From UBA4246 sp045113475 (GTDB lineage: Bacteria > Bacillota > Clostridia > Christensenellales > Aristaeellaceae), in contig JBGUIY010000035.1 of NCBI GenBank assembly GCA_045113475.1, forward strand, positions 1 through 6,989: a stretch of 6,989 nucleotides of DNA, written 5' to 3'. The notes beneath the pieces are model-generated. The model saw only the letters and a list, made by a program, of their open reading frames with translations, ran no database searches and was not told the DNA's origin. The translations under genes were made by a program, and so were the position numbers. This document shows positions 1-6,311 of the stretch, piece by piece; the first letter of the stretch is position 1; the number at the start of each line of letters is the position of its first letter.

Positions 1-34
1 GGCTGCTACAGATTTTTGTGCTTCTGCAACAGCC
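1..34 (-). terminator. Terminator-like hairpin after the TSUP exporter gene
   Basis: Read on the minus strand, GGCTGTTGCAGA and TCTGTAGCAGCC form a 12-bp stem around a 10-base loop (AGCACAAAAA). Two of the pairs are G-U, so the stem is complete only in minus-strand RNA; on the plus strand the same positions become C-A mismatches. It lies about 25 bases beyond the stop codon of the exporter gene, as expected of an intrinsic terminator. Any following U-run would fall outside the window, so it cannot be verified. The GGGGCTGTTGCA stretch also resembles the ends of some insertion sequences (IS6 and IS1182 types), an alternative I cannot exclude. Confidence 0.6.
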
Positions 35-58
35 CCATTTTGAATAAACAGAAAAGTA

Positions 59-826
59 TTACCCCAGAATCTCCATGGCCAGCTTGACAGTAAGCAGCGC
101 CAGCACCGCCACCATGACGCCGCGGATGAAGCGGGCGCCCTTTGTCAGGGCCAGCCTGGCGCCCAGCCAGCCGCCCAGGGCGGAGCAGACCGTCGCCGGG
201 ATCGCCAGCGCGAAGAGGACGTTGCCCGCCGCGATCCGGGTCACGACGGAGGCAAGATTGCTGGCCAGATTCACGGGTTTGGCGGTGGCGGAGGCGGACA
301 CCAGATCCAGGCCCAGCAGATGGGTAAACAGCAGGATCAGGATCGTGCCGGCGCCCGGCCCGAAAAAACCGTCGTAAAAGCCCACGGCAAGGCCGATCAG
401 CACGCAGACCGGGTACTTCCATCCGGCGGCAGGCTGAGCACTGGAGGTTTCCTTGCGTTCCAGCAGCACCAGCACGCCCGCGGCAGGGATCGCGAAGAGC
501 ATGAAGATCTGCATCACCCGGCTGCCCAGCGCCATGGCGGCGCGGGTGCCCAGCCACGACCCGGGCAGCGCCGCTGCCGCTGCGGCAAGGGACAGCCCGG
601 CCTGCAGTTTCCCGCTCCTGAGATAGCGGACCGTCGCCGTCAGCGTGCCGAACATGGAAGAAAACTTGTTGTTGCCGGAGGCAAAATCATAGTCCAGCCC
701 CGCCAGCGTGTAAGCCGGCAGTGAAATCAGCCCTCCGCCGCCGGCGATGGCATCCACCGCGGACGCGAGGAATACCAGGGGCAGCACGATCAGATACATG
801 CTCACCGTGATCGGCATAGCAGTCAT
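59..826 (-). CDS. TSUP (TauE/SafE) family membrane exporter/permease
   Basis: Predicted polytopic inner-membrane protein of 255 residues, the usual size for the TauE/SafE (DUF81) family, whose studied members move sulfite, sulfonates or other small organic anions. It shows the two-fold internal repeat typical of the family. The first half has DAIAGGGGLISLPAY (residues 25-39) followed by GNNKFSSMFGT; the second has DGFFGPGAGTILI (152-164) followed by ATAKPVNLASN. Hydrophobic segments lie near residues 9-25, 77-97, 104-122, 138-156, 159-175, 203-220 and 233-252. The substrate cannot be read from sequence. The start is slightly uncertain: AAGGAG (830-835) is only 3 bases before the first ATG and 12 before an in-frame ATG at codon 4. 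The gene follows rtcB by 70 bases in the same direction and could be cotranscribed with it, though the functions look unrelated. Confidence 0.9.
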   Translation of the reverse strand: MTAMPITVSMYLIVLPLVFLASAVDAIAGGGGLISLPAYTLAGLDYDFASGNNKFSSMFGTLTATVRYLRSGKLQAGLSLAAAAAALPGSWLGTRAAMALGSRVMQIFMLFAIPAAGVLVLLERKETSSAQPAAGWKYPVCVLIGLAVGFYDGFFGPGAGTILILLFTHLLGLDLVSASATAKPVNLASNLASVVTRIAAGNVLFALAIPATVCSALGGWLGARLALTKGARFIRGVMVAVLALLTVKLAMEILG

Positions 827-858
827 AGTCTCCTTAGAAAAACAATAGAGGTTCAGTC

Positions 859-879
859 CCGTCCGCCTTTACCGGACGG
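859..879 (-). other. Small hairpin between rtcB and the exporter gene
   Basis: CCGTCCG and CGGACGG form a perfect 7-bp GC-rich stem with a 7-base loop, about 18 bases past the rtcB stop codon. No U-run follows at once on the minus strand; the nearest T-rich stretch (TTGTTTTTCT) starts about 12 bases later and runs into the ribosome binding site of the exporter gene. It may be a weak terminator, an attenuator, or a structure protecting the 3' end of rtcB mRNA. Confidence 0.4.
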
Positions 880-896
880 AGCACACGTCAGCAAAC

Positions 897-2138
897 TCAC
901 TTTTGTTCCTTCGTTTTCCAGGGCAGTTCCCCTTCGGGCGCCTTGAAATTATAGACCGGCTTCATGACCTCGATGATATCCACGGTATCGCGGATCACAT
1001 CGATGATATCCGCCAGGGATTTGTAGGCCATGGGCGCTTCGTCCAGGGTCTGTTCGCTGATGGAGGTGGAATAGACGCCCGCCATGGAAGCGCGGTATGA
1101 CTCCAGGTCGATGGCTTTCTTGGCCTTTGACCGGGACATGAGACGGCCCGCGCCGTGGGGAGCCGAACAGTTCCATTCCGGATTTCCCTTTCCGACCGCC
1201 AGCACCGATCCGTCGCGCATATTGATGGGGATCAGCACCTTCTCGCCGGCATGCGCCGCGATGGATCCCTTCCGGAGGATCATTTCATCAGTATCGATGT
1301 AGTTGTGGACGGTGTGGAACGATTCCAGCGCCGTCATGCCGGTGCGCTGAAGGATGATCTCCGCCATGAGCTCACGGCTCCTGCGCGCGAAGCGCTGGCA
1401 GATCTCGACGTCGTGGAGATAATCGTCCAGGTGAGTCCCGTACAGCCAGCAGATATCCTCAGGCAGGTACAGTCCCCGGGTCTCATACTCCTTTTTCAGC
1501 GTTTTCAGGGCCTCCTGGATCTCGGAACCGCGTCCCTGTTCCTTGTAGGTGCGGATGATCTCGTCGTACTGCCGCGAATAATCCTCTTTTCCCTTATGCA
1601 GGTCGATGGCCAAGCGCTGATAGTATTCCGCCACCTGCTTGCCCAGGTTCCGGCTTCCGGAATGGACGATGAGATAGCAGGTGCCGTCTGCCGCCCGGTC
1701 AACCTCGATGAAGTGGTTTCCGCCGCCCAGGGTGCCCAGGGAGCATTCCAGCCTCCCGATACAGTGCAGCTTGGGGAAACAGCGCAGCCCGGTCAGGTCG
1801 AAGCGCTCGATCTGCTCCTCCCAGGTGTTCATGCCGGAGGGAATGTAATGGCACGCCTCGTCGATGGCCGGAAAGTCCAGATCGCGCTCCTTCAGCTTCA
1901 CCGTATACATGCCGCATCCGATGTCGACGCCGACGATGTTCGGGCACGCCTTATCCCGGACGGTCATCGTCGTTCCGACGGTGCAGCCTTTTCCCGAGTG
2001 AACGTCGGGCATGATGCGCACCTTGCATCCCTCGGTCAGTTCATAATCGCACATCCGGCGGATCTGCGCGATCGCTTCATCCTCGATGATCGTCGCGTAG
2101 CAGATGGCCGTCGCGATTTTTCCTTCGATCTGCAGCAT
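897..2138 (-). CDS. rtcB: RtcB-type RNA-splicing ligase
   Basis: GTP- and Mn2+-dependent RNA ligase that joins 2',3'-cyclic phosphate or 3'-phosphate ends to 5'-hydroxyl ends through a guanylated histidine, acting in cytoplasmic RNA repair. The 413 residues match the short bacterial form. Visible signatures are IMPDVHSGKGCTVG (42-55), VDIGCGM (71-77, with the metal-binding Cys75), GGGNHFIEV (138-146, the Asn-His-x-x-Glu motif for GTP and metal), HSGSRNLGK (159-167) and VHNYID (277-282). HGAGR follows at 328-332, where His328 is the expected guanylated nucleophile. A KP-x4-K tail lies at 393-399. All catalytic residues appear intact. The start is well supported: GGGAGGAGG (2146-2154) sits 7 bases before the ATG. 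No rtcA, archease or transcription regulator gene is adjacent, so this is a stand-alone copy with its own apparent promoter. Confidence 0.96.
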   Translation of the reverse strand: MLQIEGKIATAICYATIIEDEAIAQIRRMCDYELTEGCKVRIMPDVHSGKGCTVGTTMTVRDKACPNIVGVDIGCGMYTVKLKERDLDFPAIDEACHYIPSGMNTWEEQIERFDLTGLRCFPKLHCIGRLECSLGTLGGGNHFIEVDRAADGTCYLIVHSGSRNLGKQVAEYYQRLAIDLHKGKEDYSRQYDEIIRTYKEQGRGSEIQEALKTLKKEYETRGLYLPEDICWLYGTHLDDYLHDVEICQRFARRSRELMAEIILQRTGMTALESFHTVHNYIDTDEMILRKGSIAAHAGEKVLIPINMRDGSVLAVGKGNPEWNCSAPHGAGRLMSRSKAKKAIDLESYRASMAGVYSTSISEQTLDEAPMAYKSLADIIDVIRDTVDIIEVMKPVYNFKAPEGELPWKTKEQK

Positions 2139-2222
2139 GATGTTTCCTCCTCCCTTGCAGCGGTGTACGGAAGTCTTCGCCTTTTTCCTGCCGGATCAGC
2201 CGTTTCTCCCGTTTGCAAGGCT

Positions 2223-2251
2223 ATCATAACACAGAAAAGGGAAATCATCAC
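2223..2251 (-). promoter_or_regulatory. Predicted sigma-A-type promoter of rtcB
   Basis: On the minus strand TATGAT (2223-2228) is preceded by TGT, giving an extended -10 of the form TGnTATGAT. A weak -35 match, GTGATG (2246-2251), lies 17 bases upstream. The predicted transcript would start near 2216, leaving a leader of about 78 bases before the rtcB start codon. The -35 matches the consensus at only three of six positions, so the call rests mainly on the extended -10 and on its place in the gap. Confidence 0.5.
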
Positions 2252-2253
2252 GG

Positions 2254-2279
2254 AAAAAAAGTCGCGAACAGGACTTTTT
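2254..2279 (-). terminator. A/T-flanked hairpin, possible back-up terminator
   Basis: AAAAAGTC (2272-2279 on the minus strand) pairs with GACTTTTT around an 8-base loop, and the T-run extends to seven bases in total. The stem has five A-U and three G-C pairs, so it is weak on its own. It lies just upstream of the predicted rtcB promoter and could end read-through from the upstream operon. The symmetry would also allow function on the plus strand, but no plus-strand gene ends here. Confidence 0.35.
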
Positions 2280-2320
2280 CTGCATTTTTTGTATGATCAT
2301 GGCCTCATCCAAAGCCTGAA

Positions 2321-2344
2321 GGGGCGGACCGCCCGGTCCGCCCC
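2321..2344 (-). terminator. Perfect GC-rich hairpin ending the four-gene block
   Basis: GGGGCGGACC and GGTCCGCCCC form a perfect 10-bp stem closed by a 4-base loop, 65 bases beyond the stop codon of the oxidoreductase gene. This is the strongest hairpin in the window and sits where a transcription terminator for the operon is expected. The minus-strand sequence after the stem is TTCAGGCTTTGG, not a clean U-run. It may therefore act as an imperfect terminator or mainly as a 3'-end stabiliser. Confidence 0.55.
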
Positions 2345-2357
2345 AAACCCGATGCGA

Positions 2358-2371
2358 TTGCACCGGTGCAA
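2358..2371. promoter_or_regulatory. Operator-like perfect palindrome
   Basis: TTGCACCGGTGCAA is a perfect 14-base inverted repeat with a central CpG, the general form of LacI/GalR-family operators that control sugar genes. It lies 37 bases past the oxidoreductase stop and about 220 bases upstream of rtcB. No strong promoter overlaps it and no regulator gene is visible in the window, so the binding protein and target are unknown. In RNA it could also fold as a 5-bp stem with a CCGG loop. Confidence 0.4.
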
Positions 2372-2408
2372 AATACTCAGTGATACATAATCGCTGTTTC
2401 AGGTCTGA

Positions 2409-3686
2409 TCAGTCGAACAGCACCGCTCCCGTCTCCTGCAGGCAGCGCTGTATTTCGGCGGCGTCCACCCGGCGCGGAGGAACGCCCTTTTCAGCGCTCA
2501 GGGCAGCGGCGACGCCGGCCGCCTGTCCCGTCGCGAAGCATATGAACATGACCCGGTAGCTGGCATGGGCGCGGTGAGTGCCGGAAATGCAGCGGCCGCA
2601 GGTCAGCAGGCCCTCAACGCCTTGGGGCAGCAGCGCCCCGTAAGGAATATCATAGGGTATGGCGGGCTGCGAATGGCCTTCCGCCTGCCCGCCGCCGCTG
2701 GGATTGTGGATATCGATCAGGAACCAGGCCCGGTGAACGACCACGTTGTCATACCGTCCGCCGGTTTCGACATCGTGATCGGTGACGGTCTGGTCGCCGA
2801 TGATCCGCCGCGTTTCACGCACGCCCAACGTACTGCCGGACGATTTCAGCCGGCAGTTTTCATAGCCGGGGATATAAGTCTTCAGGAAGCTCACGATCCG
2901 GTCGACCTGGGACCTTAGCTCCAGCTCGGCCTTCAGGACGCCCTCCGCGTCCAGCGTGTCGTACCCGTTCGCCTGGGTGGCGTTCACGCTCCGTTCCCCC
3001 GGGCAGGCGGTCCTGTGCAGCCGGACGATGGACACGTTTGCGGGGAGGATGCCCTCTTTTTCTTTCCGGATGCAGAAGTCGGCGTACCGGGTTCCGTCCG
3101 GCAGTCTGACGGGATCGGTGCCGCCCCAGCAGGTGATGGCCCTGCTTTCGTCCACATGGTCAATGGTGAATTCCATGGTGCACGGCTGGCAGCGGCCGTC
3201 CGCTTCGCGCCCGATCCAGGCCCGCGCCCCGGCGCGGACGGATACGAAACCGTCCCCCGTGGCGTCGACGACCGCTTTGGCCCCCAGCGTTTTGATGCCG
3301 TCCTGCGCGCCGACGGCAAGCCCGGCGACCCTGCCGCCTTCTTTTACCACGTCGACCACCGGCGTCTGCAGATAAACCTGAACGCCGGCTTCCGCCGCAA
3401 ACCTGAGCAGCGCCGTTTTGGCTTCCTCCGGGTCGATGCTGCGCTCCAGGCCGTTCCGGGAGGTGGCCTGCTGACGGCACAGCAGCCCCATCAGCTCGTC
3501 GGCGATGGTCCCTTCGGCGGTCGAACCGAGGACTGGATTGACATGGCCGGAGGTCAGCATGCCGCCCAGGATGCCGTAGCGCTCGATCAGCGCCACCGAA
3601 ACGCCCCGGCGCGCGGCCGCCACGGCGGCGGCAACGCCCGCAGGCCCGCCGCCCGCCACAATGACATCGTAATTGTCCGAAAACAT
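2409..3686 (-). CDS. FAD-dependent oxidoreductase (FAD_oxidored type)
   Basis: Predicted cytoplasmic flavoprotein of 425 residues, with no signal peptide. The N-terminus is a Rossmann FAD-binding fold: YDVIVAGGGPAGVAAA (6-21) contains GGGPAG, and the beta-2 acid is Glu35 in VALIERYG. A second FAD-contact segment, VVDATGDG, lies at 139-146. GVRETRRIIGD (288-298) and the C-terminal LTCGRCISGTHRAHASYR (361-378) followed by ATGQAAGVAAAL are hallmarks of the FAD_oxidored family (PF12831), whose substrates are mostly unknown. GGGAGGG (3692-3698) sits 5 bases before the ATG. The gene starts 24 bases after the kinase gene and ends the block. Its position next to a sugar kinase suggests oxidation of a carbohydrate or polyol, or of a derived product, but this is inference and the electron acceptor is not evident. 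Confidence 0.88.
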   Translation of the reverse strand: MFSDNYDVIVAGGGPAGVAAAVAAARRGVSVALIERYGILGGMLTSGHVNPVLGSTAEGTIADELMGLLCRQQATSRNGLERSIDPEEAKTALLRFAAEAGVQVYLQTPVVDVVKEGGRVAGLAVGAQDGIKTLGAKAVVDATGDGFVSVRAGARAWIGREADGRCQPCTMEFTIDHVDESRAITCWGGTDPVRLPDGTRYADFCIRKEKEGILPANVSIVRLHRTACPGERSVNATQANGYDTLDAEGVLKAELELRSQVDRIVSFLKTYIPGYENCRLKSSGSTLGVRETRRIIGDQTVTDHDVETGGRYDNVVVHRAWFLIDIHNPSGGGQAEGHSQPAIPYDIPYGALLPQGVEGLLTCGRCISGTHRAHASYRVMFICFATGQAAGVAAALSAEKGVPPRRVDAAEIQRCLQETGAVLFD

Positions 3687-3710
3687 GCTTTCCCTCCCTG
3701 CCGGATCCGC

Positions 3711-5363
3711 TCAGTGCAGCGCCCTCAGCTCCGCCATGACCGGATTCTCATTGGAAAAATAGTCCGATACCCGGAGATACTCAGCATACAGCCTGTCATA
3801 AAGCTGTTTTTTCGCCGGATCCGGCCGGTATACGGCTGTCCTCGCCGGCCGGATACCGGAAACGAGCTCCGTCCAGCGCGCGTACCCGTCCGCTTCGGCG
3901 ATATACGCGGCGATAGCCGAACCCAGAGCGGCGGCCTGCGGGCAGTCCAGCACTTCGACGGGCCTCTGCAGCACGTCGGCATAGATCTGCATCAGCGCGG
4001 GGTTCTTCCGGGATATCCCGCCGTTCGCCAGGATCCCCGTCACCGGGATACCCTGTCCGGCGAGCCCGTCCACGATGCGCCTCGCGCCGAAGGCCGCTGC
4101 CTCCATCATGGCGCGGTAGATCTGCTCAGGCTTCGTATCCAGGGTGACGCCCAGGATGAGCCCGCTCAGGTCCGGACGGTTCAGGGGCGACTTGTTGCCG
4201 TTCATCCAGTCCAGCGCCAGGGGACGGCTTGCGCTCTCCGGCAGCCTCCGGATACATTCGCACAGCCAGGAATGGGCGTCCATGCCGTGCCGTCCGGCTT
4301 CATCCAGATACGATCCCGGGAGCGCGTTCTCCACGTACCAGGCAAAGGCGTCGCCCGTTGAAGCCTGTCCCGCCGCGATGCCTGTAAACCCGGGCACCAT
4401 GCTGTCCCGCACGGCCGCGCATACGCCGCGGACAGGCCCTTCGCTCCCTGAAAGCATGAAAAATCCTGTGGAGGTGCCGCAGGTCAGAACCAGCTGCCCC
4501 GCTTCCGCCACCCCCGCGCCCACCAGGCCGGCGTAGCCGTCCATCTGCGAAAAGGTGACGGTGACCGTGTCATTCAGGCCGAGCCACTCCGCAGCCGCTT
4601 CTGACACCCTGCCCGCAGGCTGCCCCGGGCAGCCCGTCGACATTCCATCCGCCTTCCAGGGCATCGTTTTCCCGGGGAGGCCGGCCAAACGGCCGTCGAT
4701 CTCCCTGAAAAACGCCTCGCCGGGGAAACCGGTCCCCTGCCGGTACAGGTTCTTGCAGGCCAGCGTCGTCCTGCTGAGCGCCGGTCTGCCCGTCAGGAGG
4801 CTGGTCAGCCAGTCCCCCATTTCCATAAAAGCAAATGCCGCGCCGTAAATATCCGGCATGTTCAGAGCAATATGTGCCGCCTTCGAAACCAGCGCCTCCG
4901 CGCCGATGCTCCCGCCAAACCGGTCCAGCCAGGCAGGATCCGTCCTGCGGAGCGCCTCCGTCAGCATGGCCGCTTCCGCGGCCGCCCGATGATCCTTCCA
5001 CATAACCGCGTACGCTCCGGGATGGTTCCGGAACGGCGCAAGCGAACACAGGGGCGTCAGATCCTCCGTCACGGGGACGACGGTGCTGGCGGTGGAATCC
5101 AGGCCGATGGCAGCCACCGCAGCGTCTTTTACCCCGGGCGACCCCAGCAGGGCCATCACGACCTCGTACAGCGCCTCCCTGAAATCAGAGGGATCCTGCA
5201 GCACATATCCCTCCGGTACGGCGGTACCGTCAGGAAAGGCGCTGAGAATGCCGTGCCGGTACGGCCATTCCGCTTCGGCGAGGACCGCGCCGTCCCCGGG
5301 ATCCATCAGGACGCCGCGGCAGCTCAGCGAACCGAAATCCAGGCCAATGACGCCTTTCCTCAT
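3711..5363 (-). CDS. FGGY carbohydrate kinase, ribulokinase-like
   Basis: Predicted ATP-dependent sugar kinase of 550 residues, close to the usual ribulokinase length. It has the two actin-like FGGY domains: GLDFGSLSCRGVLMD (7-21, phosphate-binding DFGS), IGLDSTASTVVPV (86-98), WKDHRA (122-127) and GTSTG (296-300). DWMNGNKSPLNRPDLSGLIL (385-404) matches the C-terminal FGGY signature as found in AraB-like enzymes, followed by NGGISRKNPALMQIYADVLQRPV (447-469) and QAAALGSAIAA (476-486). The expected catalytic aspartate is Asp275 in FSQMDGYAGLVG. AraB proteins usually have Asp-Ala-His there; this protein has Asp-Gly-Tyr, so the substrate may not be L-ribulose. No araA or araD is next to it. The start codon lies 3 bases beyond the preceding stop, with AAGGAG inside the preceding gene. 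The family call is sure; substrate and symbol are not. Confidence 0.9.
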   Translation of the reverse strand: MRKGVIGLDFGSLSCRGVLMDPGDGAVLAEAEWPYRHGILSAFPDGTAVPEGYVLQDPSDFREALYEVVMALLGSPGVKDAAVAAIGLDSTASTVVPVTEDLTPLCSLAPFRNHPGAYAVMWKDHRAAAEAAMLTEALRRTDPAWLDRFGGSIGAEALVSKAAHIALNMPDIYGAAFAFMEMGDWLTSLLTGRPALSRTTLACKNLYRQGTGFPGEAFFREIDGRLAGLPGKTMPWKADGMSTGCPGQPAGRVSEAAAEWLGLNDTVTVTFSQMDGYAGLVGAGVAEAGQLVLTCGTSTGFFMLSGSEGPVRGVCAAVRDSMVPGFTGIAAGQASTGDAFAWYVENALPGSYLDEAGRHGMDAHSWLCECIRRLPESASRPLALDWMNGNKSPLNRPDLSGLILGVTLDTKPEQIYRAMMEAAAFGARRIVDGLAGQGIPVTGILANGGISRKNPALMQIYADVLQRPVEVLDCPQAAALGSAIAAYIAEADGYARWTELVSGIRPARTAVYRPDPAKKQLYDRLYAEYLRVSDYFSNENPVMAELRALH

Positions 5364-5366
5364 CGC

Positions 5367-6311
5367 CTACTCCTTCAGCAGATCGTAATAAGCGGTCCCG
5401 AGGCTGTAGAAGCCGCCCTGCGGCTTGGCGTTGGTATTGCAGATCAGTTCCCGACCCCAGAAGCTGCAGCTTTCCAGCTCTTCGGGCCCCATGGCGGTCT
5501 CGTGCAGATCAGCCTTCGCGATCAGGCATTTTTTGTCCAGGTCGAAGATGCGGATGCCGTCCGGCCGCTCCTCATCCCCCGCGCCGAAGGTATAGAACAG
5601 CTTGTTCCCGGCGATCATGCCGCCCTGCGTGAAGGGGATGTCGAAGGGCGCGGTGAACTGGTCCACGATGTCCTGCGGGCCGAACACGACCATGCCGCCG
5701 GCGAGCGGATCAGGCAGCGGGAAACGGGTGACGATGTATTCGTTGACAGGATAATACTCCTTATACGCGGGCGTCGTGCGGTACCTGGCGGAAAACATGT
5801 AGACGGCTTTTTTCTGATTGTCCACGAACCAGGCGGGGCATCCCCAGCAGGGTTTTATGAAGGTGCCGCCCTCCATGGGCCCGTCTTTGTAGCTGATGGT
5901 CTGGATCCACTCGCTCCGCCCGCCGGCCACTGTTCCGTTTTCGTCATATTCAAGCTGAATGTCTTCCACCGCGCAGCGGTAATAATAACCGTCCCCGTCA
6001 GCCCCGATCCCATTTCCGATGGTCACATACAAAAGCGGCAGCGGATTGCCGCTGCGGTGCACGTCGCTGAACATGCACTGGTTGGCATGGTTGGTGTATT
6101 CATTTGCCGGATCGCCTGCGTTGGCGGAGCCCAGCGGGAAGTACGCCAGCGGGCGCGCGTCGCCGCTTCTGAGGTCGAACACCGCGCACTGGCCGGTATG
6201 AAAAAGCTGGAAAGCCAGATCATTCCAGATCGCCATGCCCTGGGCGGATCCCAGGGGCTTATCGAATCGCATGTGCAGGCGCAGCGCGCCGCTGCTCATC
6301 TGTTTCGTCAT
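5367..6311 (-). CDS. Uncharacterised beta-propeller-like protein
   Basis: I do not recognise this family. The 314 residues have no signal peptide or membrane segment, so a cytoplasmic location is likely. The sequence is rich in aromatic residues, Gly and short beta-type stretches, with repeated units resembling propeller blades. QGMAIWNDLAFQLFHTGQ followed by AVFDL (24-46) resembles QGGMIAGNKLFYTFGAGD followed by IRIFDL (229-258). Other blade-like stretches lie near 76-117, 155-178 and 281-304. A CWGC motif stands at 155-158, with further cysteines at 42, 79, 113, 262, 282 and 291. The start is well supported by GGAGG (6318-6322), 6 bases before the ATG, and by the ATGA overlap with the esterase gene. 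Translation is probably coupled at both ends, which ties its job to the esterase and kinase. It could be a lyase, a sugar-binding protein or an enzyme of the block. Confidence 0.8.
   Translation of the reverse strand: MTKQMSSGALRLHMRFDKPLGSAQGMAIWNDLAFQLFHTGQCAVFDLRSGDARPLAYFPLGSANAGDPANEYTNHANQCMFSDVHRSGNPLPLLYVTIGNGIGADGDGYYYRCAVEDIQLEYDENGTVAGGRSEWIQTISYKDGPMEGGTFIKPCWGCPAWFVDNQKKAVYMFSARYRTTPAYKEYYPVNEYIVTRFPLPDPLAGGMVVFGPQDIVDQFTAPFDIPFTQGGMIAGNKLFYTFGAGDEERPDGIRIFDLDKKCLIAKADLHETAMGPEELESCSFWGRELICNTNAKPQGGFYSLGTAYYDLLKE
5370..5375 (-). promoter_or_regulatory. Ribosome binding site of the kinase inside the upstream gene
   Basis: AAGGAG is formed by the last two sense codons (Lys-Glu) of the 314-residue protein and lies just before its TAG stop. 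It is 6 bases from the kinase ATG. Ribosomes ending the upstream gene would uncover or re-use this site, so the two proteins are likely made in linked amounts. Confidence 0.75.

Larger units (their letters stand above)
2139..2408. other. 270-base intergenic region between the sugar block and rtcB
   Basis: No convincing gene lies here on either strand. From right to left it contains a 14-base palindrome, a GC-rich 10-bp hairpin, an A/T-flanked 8-bp hairpin, an extended -10 promoter and the roughly 78-base leader of rtcB. It is more AT-rich than the genes on both sides, particularly around 2220-2300. It separates two transcription units running in the same direction. Confidence 0.75.

Noticed and set aside
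6..557. 183-codon minus-strand frame overlapping the exporter gene
   Set aside because: It is a shifted-frame shadow of the TSUP gene, rich in Arg, Gly and Pro, while the other frame carries the clear two-fold TauE/SafE repeat.
2153..2220. CCTTGCA/TGCAAGG inverted repeat that could mask the rtcB ribosome binding site
   Set aside because: The predicted transcript start near 2216 falls inside the upstream arm, so most of that arm would not be in the RNA. A 7-bp match over this distance can also occur by chance.
1155..2390. 411-codon open frame on the plus strand opposite rtcB
   Set aside because: It lies almost entirely antisense to a gene with an intact RtcB active site. The translation has no recognisable domain, and GC-rich third positions commonly leave antisense frames open.
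2405..2412. CTGATCAG palindrome at the oxidoreductase stop codon
   Set aside because: Eight bases only, overlapping coding sequence and stop codon; this is expected by chance and shows no wider symmetry.
3015..4361. 448-codon open frame on the plus strand
   Set aside because: It runs antisense across the oxidoreductase and kinase genes and through their junction. Its Arg/Pro/His-rich translation has no motifs and looks like a composition artefact.
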